The notes beneath the pieces are model-generated. The model searched no databases. It was not told the DNA's origin and saw only the letters and a list, made by a program, of their open reading frames with translations. Both the position numbers and the translations under genes were made by a program. Below, piece by piece: positions 7,828-8,108 of a stretch of DNA of 8,108 nucleotides. Positions within the stretch are counted from its first letter, which is position 1; each line of letters begins with the position of its first letter. Origin of the DNA: Alphaproteobacteria bacterium (GTDB taxonomy: Bacteria > Pseudomonadota > Alphaproteobacteria > GCA-2731375); contig JANQKO010000011.1 of assembly GCA_028281075.1 (NCBI GenBank), forward strand, positions 1 to 8,108, in the 5' to 3' direction.

Positions 7828-8108
7828 ATGAGTCTCAAGGACATCCACAACTGCGACTACGTCATCCTGCTCTGCCGCGACATGGCGGCGACGCGCCGCT
7901 TTTACGACGACGTGATGGGCTTCACCGTCGAACATAATTCCGACACCTGGGTCAGCTTCCGTGTCGGCGCCACCCTGCTGACGCTGCGCCCGCGCGGCCC
8001 CTCGCCCGCCGGCGACGACGGCCCGGCAACGCCCGGCTCGGCCTCGGTCCAGCTCGCCTCCCGCGTGCCCCCGCCCGCCGTCGACGCCTGCCACGACGAG
8101 CTCGTCGC
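7828..8108 (+). CDS. VOC-fold (glyoxalase-like) protein, 3' partial
   Basis: The frame from the ATG at 7828 stays open to the right edge (93 codons plus two bases), so the C-terminus is missing. A GGCGGGAG ribosome site lies about 9 bases upstream. The translation begins MSLKDIHNCDYVILLCRDM and continues with the VOC pattern ATRRFYDDVMGFTVE (residues 21-35), an aromatic/hydrophobic strand WVSFRVGATLLTLRPRG at about 41-57, then a Pro/Gly/Asp-rich loop and a second strand ASVQLASRV. This is the first beta-alpha-beta-beta-beta module of a glyoxalase/dioxygenase-like fold. It is not a close copy of the VOC protein at 3663-4046. Whether it keeps metal ligands cannot be decided without the rest; its function is unknown. 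Confidence 0.82.
   Translation, partial: MSLKDIHNCDYVILLCRDMAATRRFYDDVMGFTVEHNSDTWVSFRVGATLLTLRPRGPSPAGDDGPATPGSASVQLASRVPPPAVDACHDELV

Overview
The window looks like a chromosomal segment of a GC-rich (roughly 70% by eye) proteobacterium, most likely an alphaproteobacterium. This rests on the strong G/C preference at third codon positions, the mix of TRAP, MFS, dihydrodipicolinate-synthase-like and isoquinoline-oxidoreductase-like genes, and the short 'CGTCATACCGGC' hairpin repeats. The taxonomic call is an inference; no rRNA or other marker gene is present.

Layout. 1-1182 (+) is the C-terminal ~90% of a TRAP transporter large membrane subunit (DctM type), cut by the left edge. It is followed after one base by a GTG-started MFS transporter (1184-2464). 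A 158-bp convergent spacer with a hairpin repeat separates these from a minus-strand DapA/NAL-family aldolase or lyase (2623-3522), whose usual catalytic tyrosine is a phenylalanine. The 140-bp divergent spacer that follows holds a perfect 17-bp palindrome, GCATGGTAGTACCATGC, of the form typical of GntR/FadR-type operators, and a weak candidate promoter for a plus-strand VOC-fold protein (3663-4046).

4081-4361 is a non-coding, locally AT-rich composite repeat: long inverted arms flanked by a 29-bp imperfect direct repeat. Next comes a two-gene, 4-nt-overlapping operon (4590-7285) for a molybdenum hydroxylase of the isoquinoline 1-oxidoreductase (IorAB) type: a [2Fe-2S] small subunit and a molybdopterin large subunit with a Tat signal and a lipobox-like cysteine. 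The 542-bp gap after it holds a second hairpin repeat and a second inverted 'CCAAGGCGCCAAG' element. The window ends inside a second VOC-fold gene (7828 to the right edge).

How the genes may work together. The TRAP permease, MFS carrier, DapA-like enzyme and GntR-type operator are a common combination in uptake and breakdown of organic or sugar acids, but no substrate can be read from the sequence. The IorAB pair would oxidise an N-heterocycle or aldehyde outside the cytoplasm. Its electron acceptor and its maturation factor (XdhC type) are not in the window. I see no clear undescribed multi-gene system. The best leads are the palindromic operator, the Tyr-to-Phe change in the DapA-like enzyme, and the nested repeat at 4081-4361.
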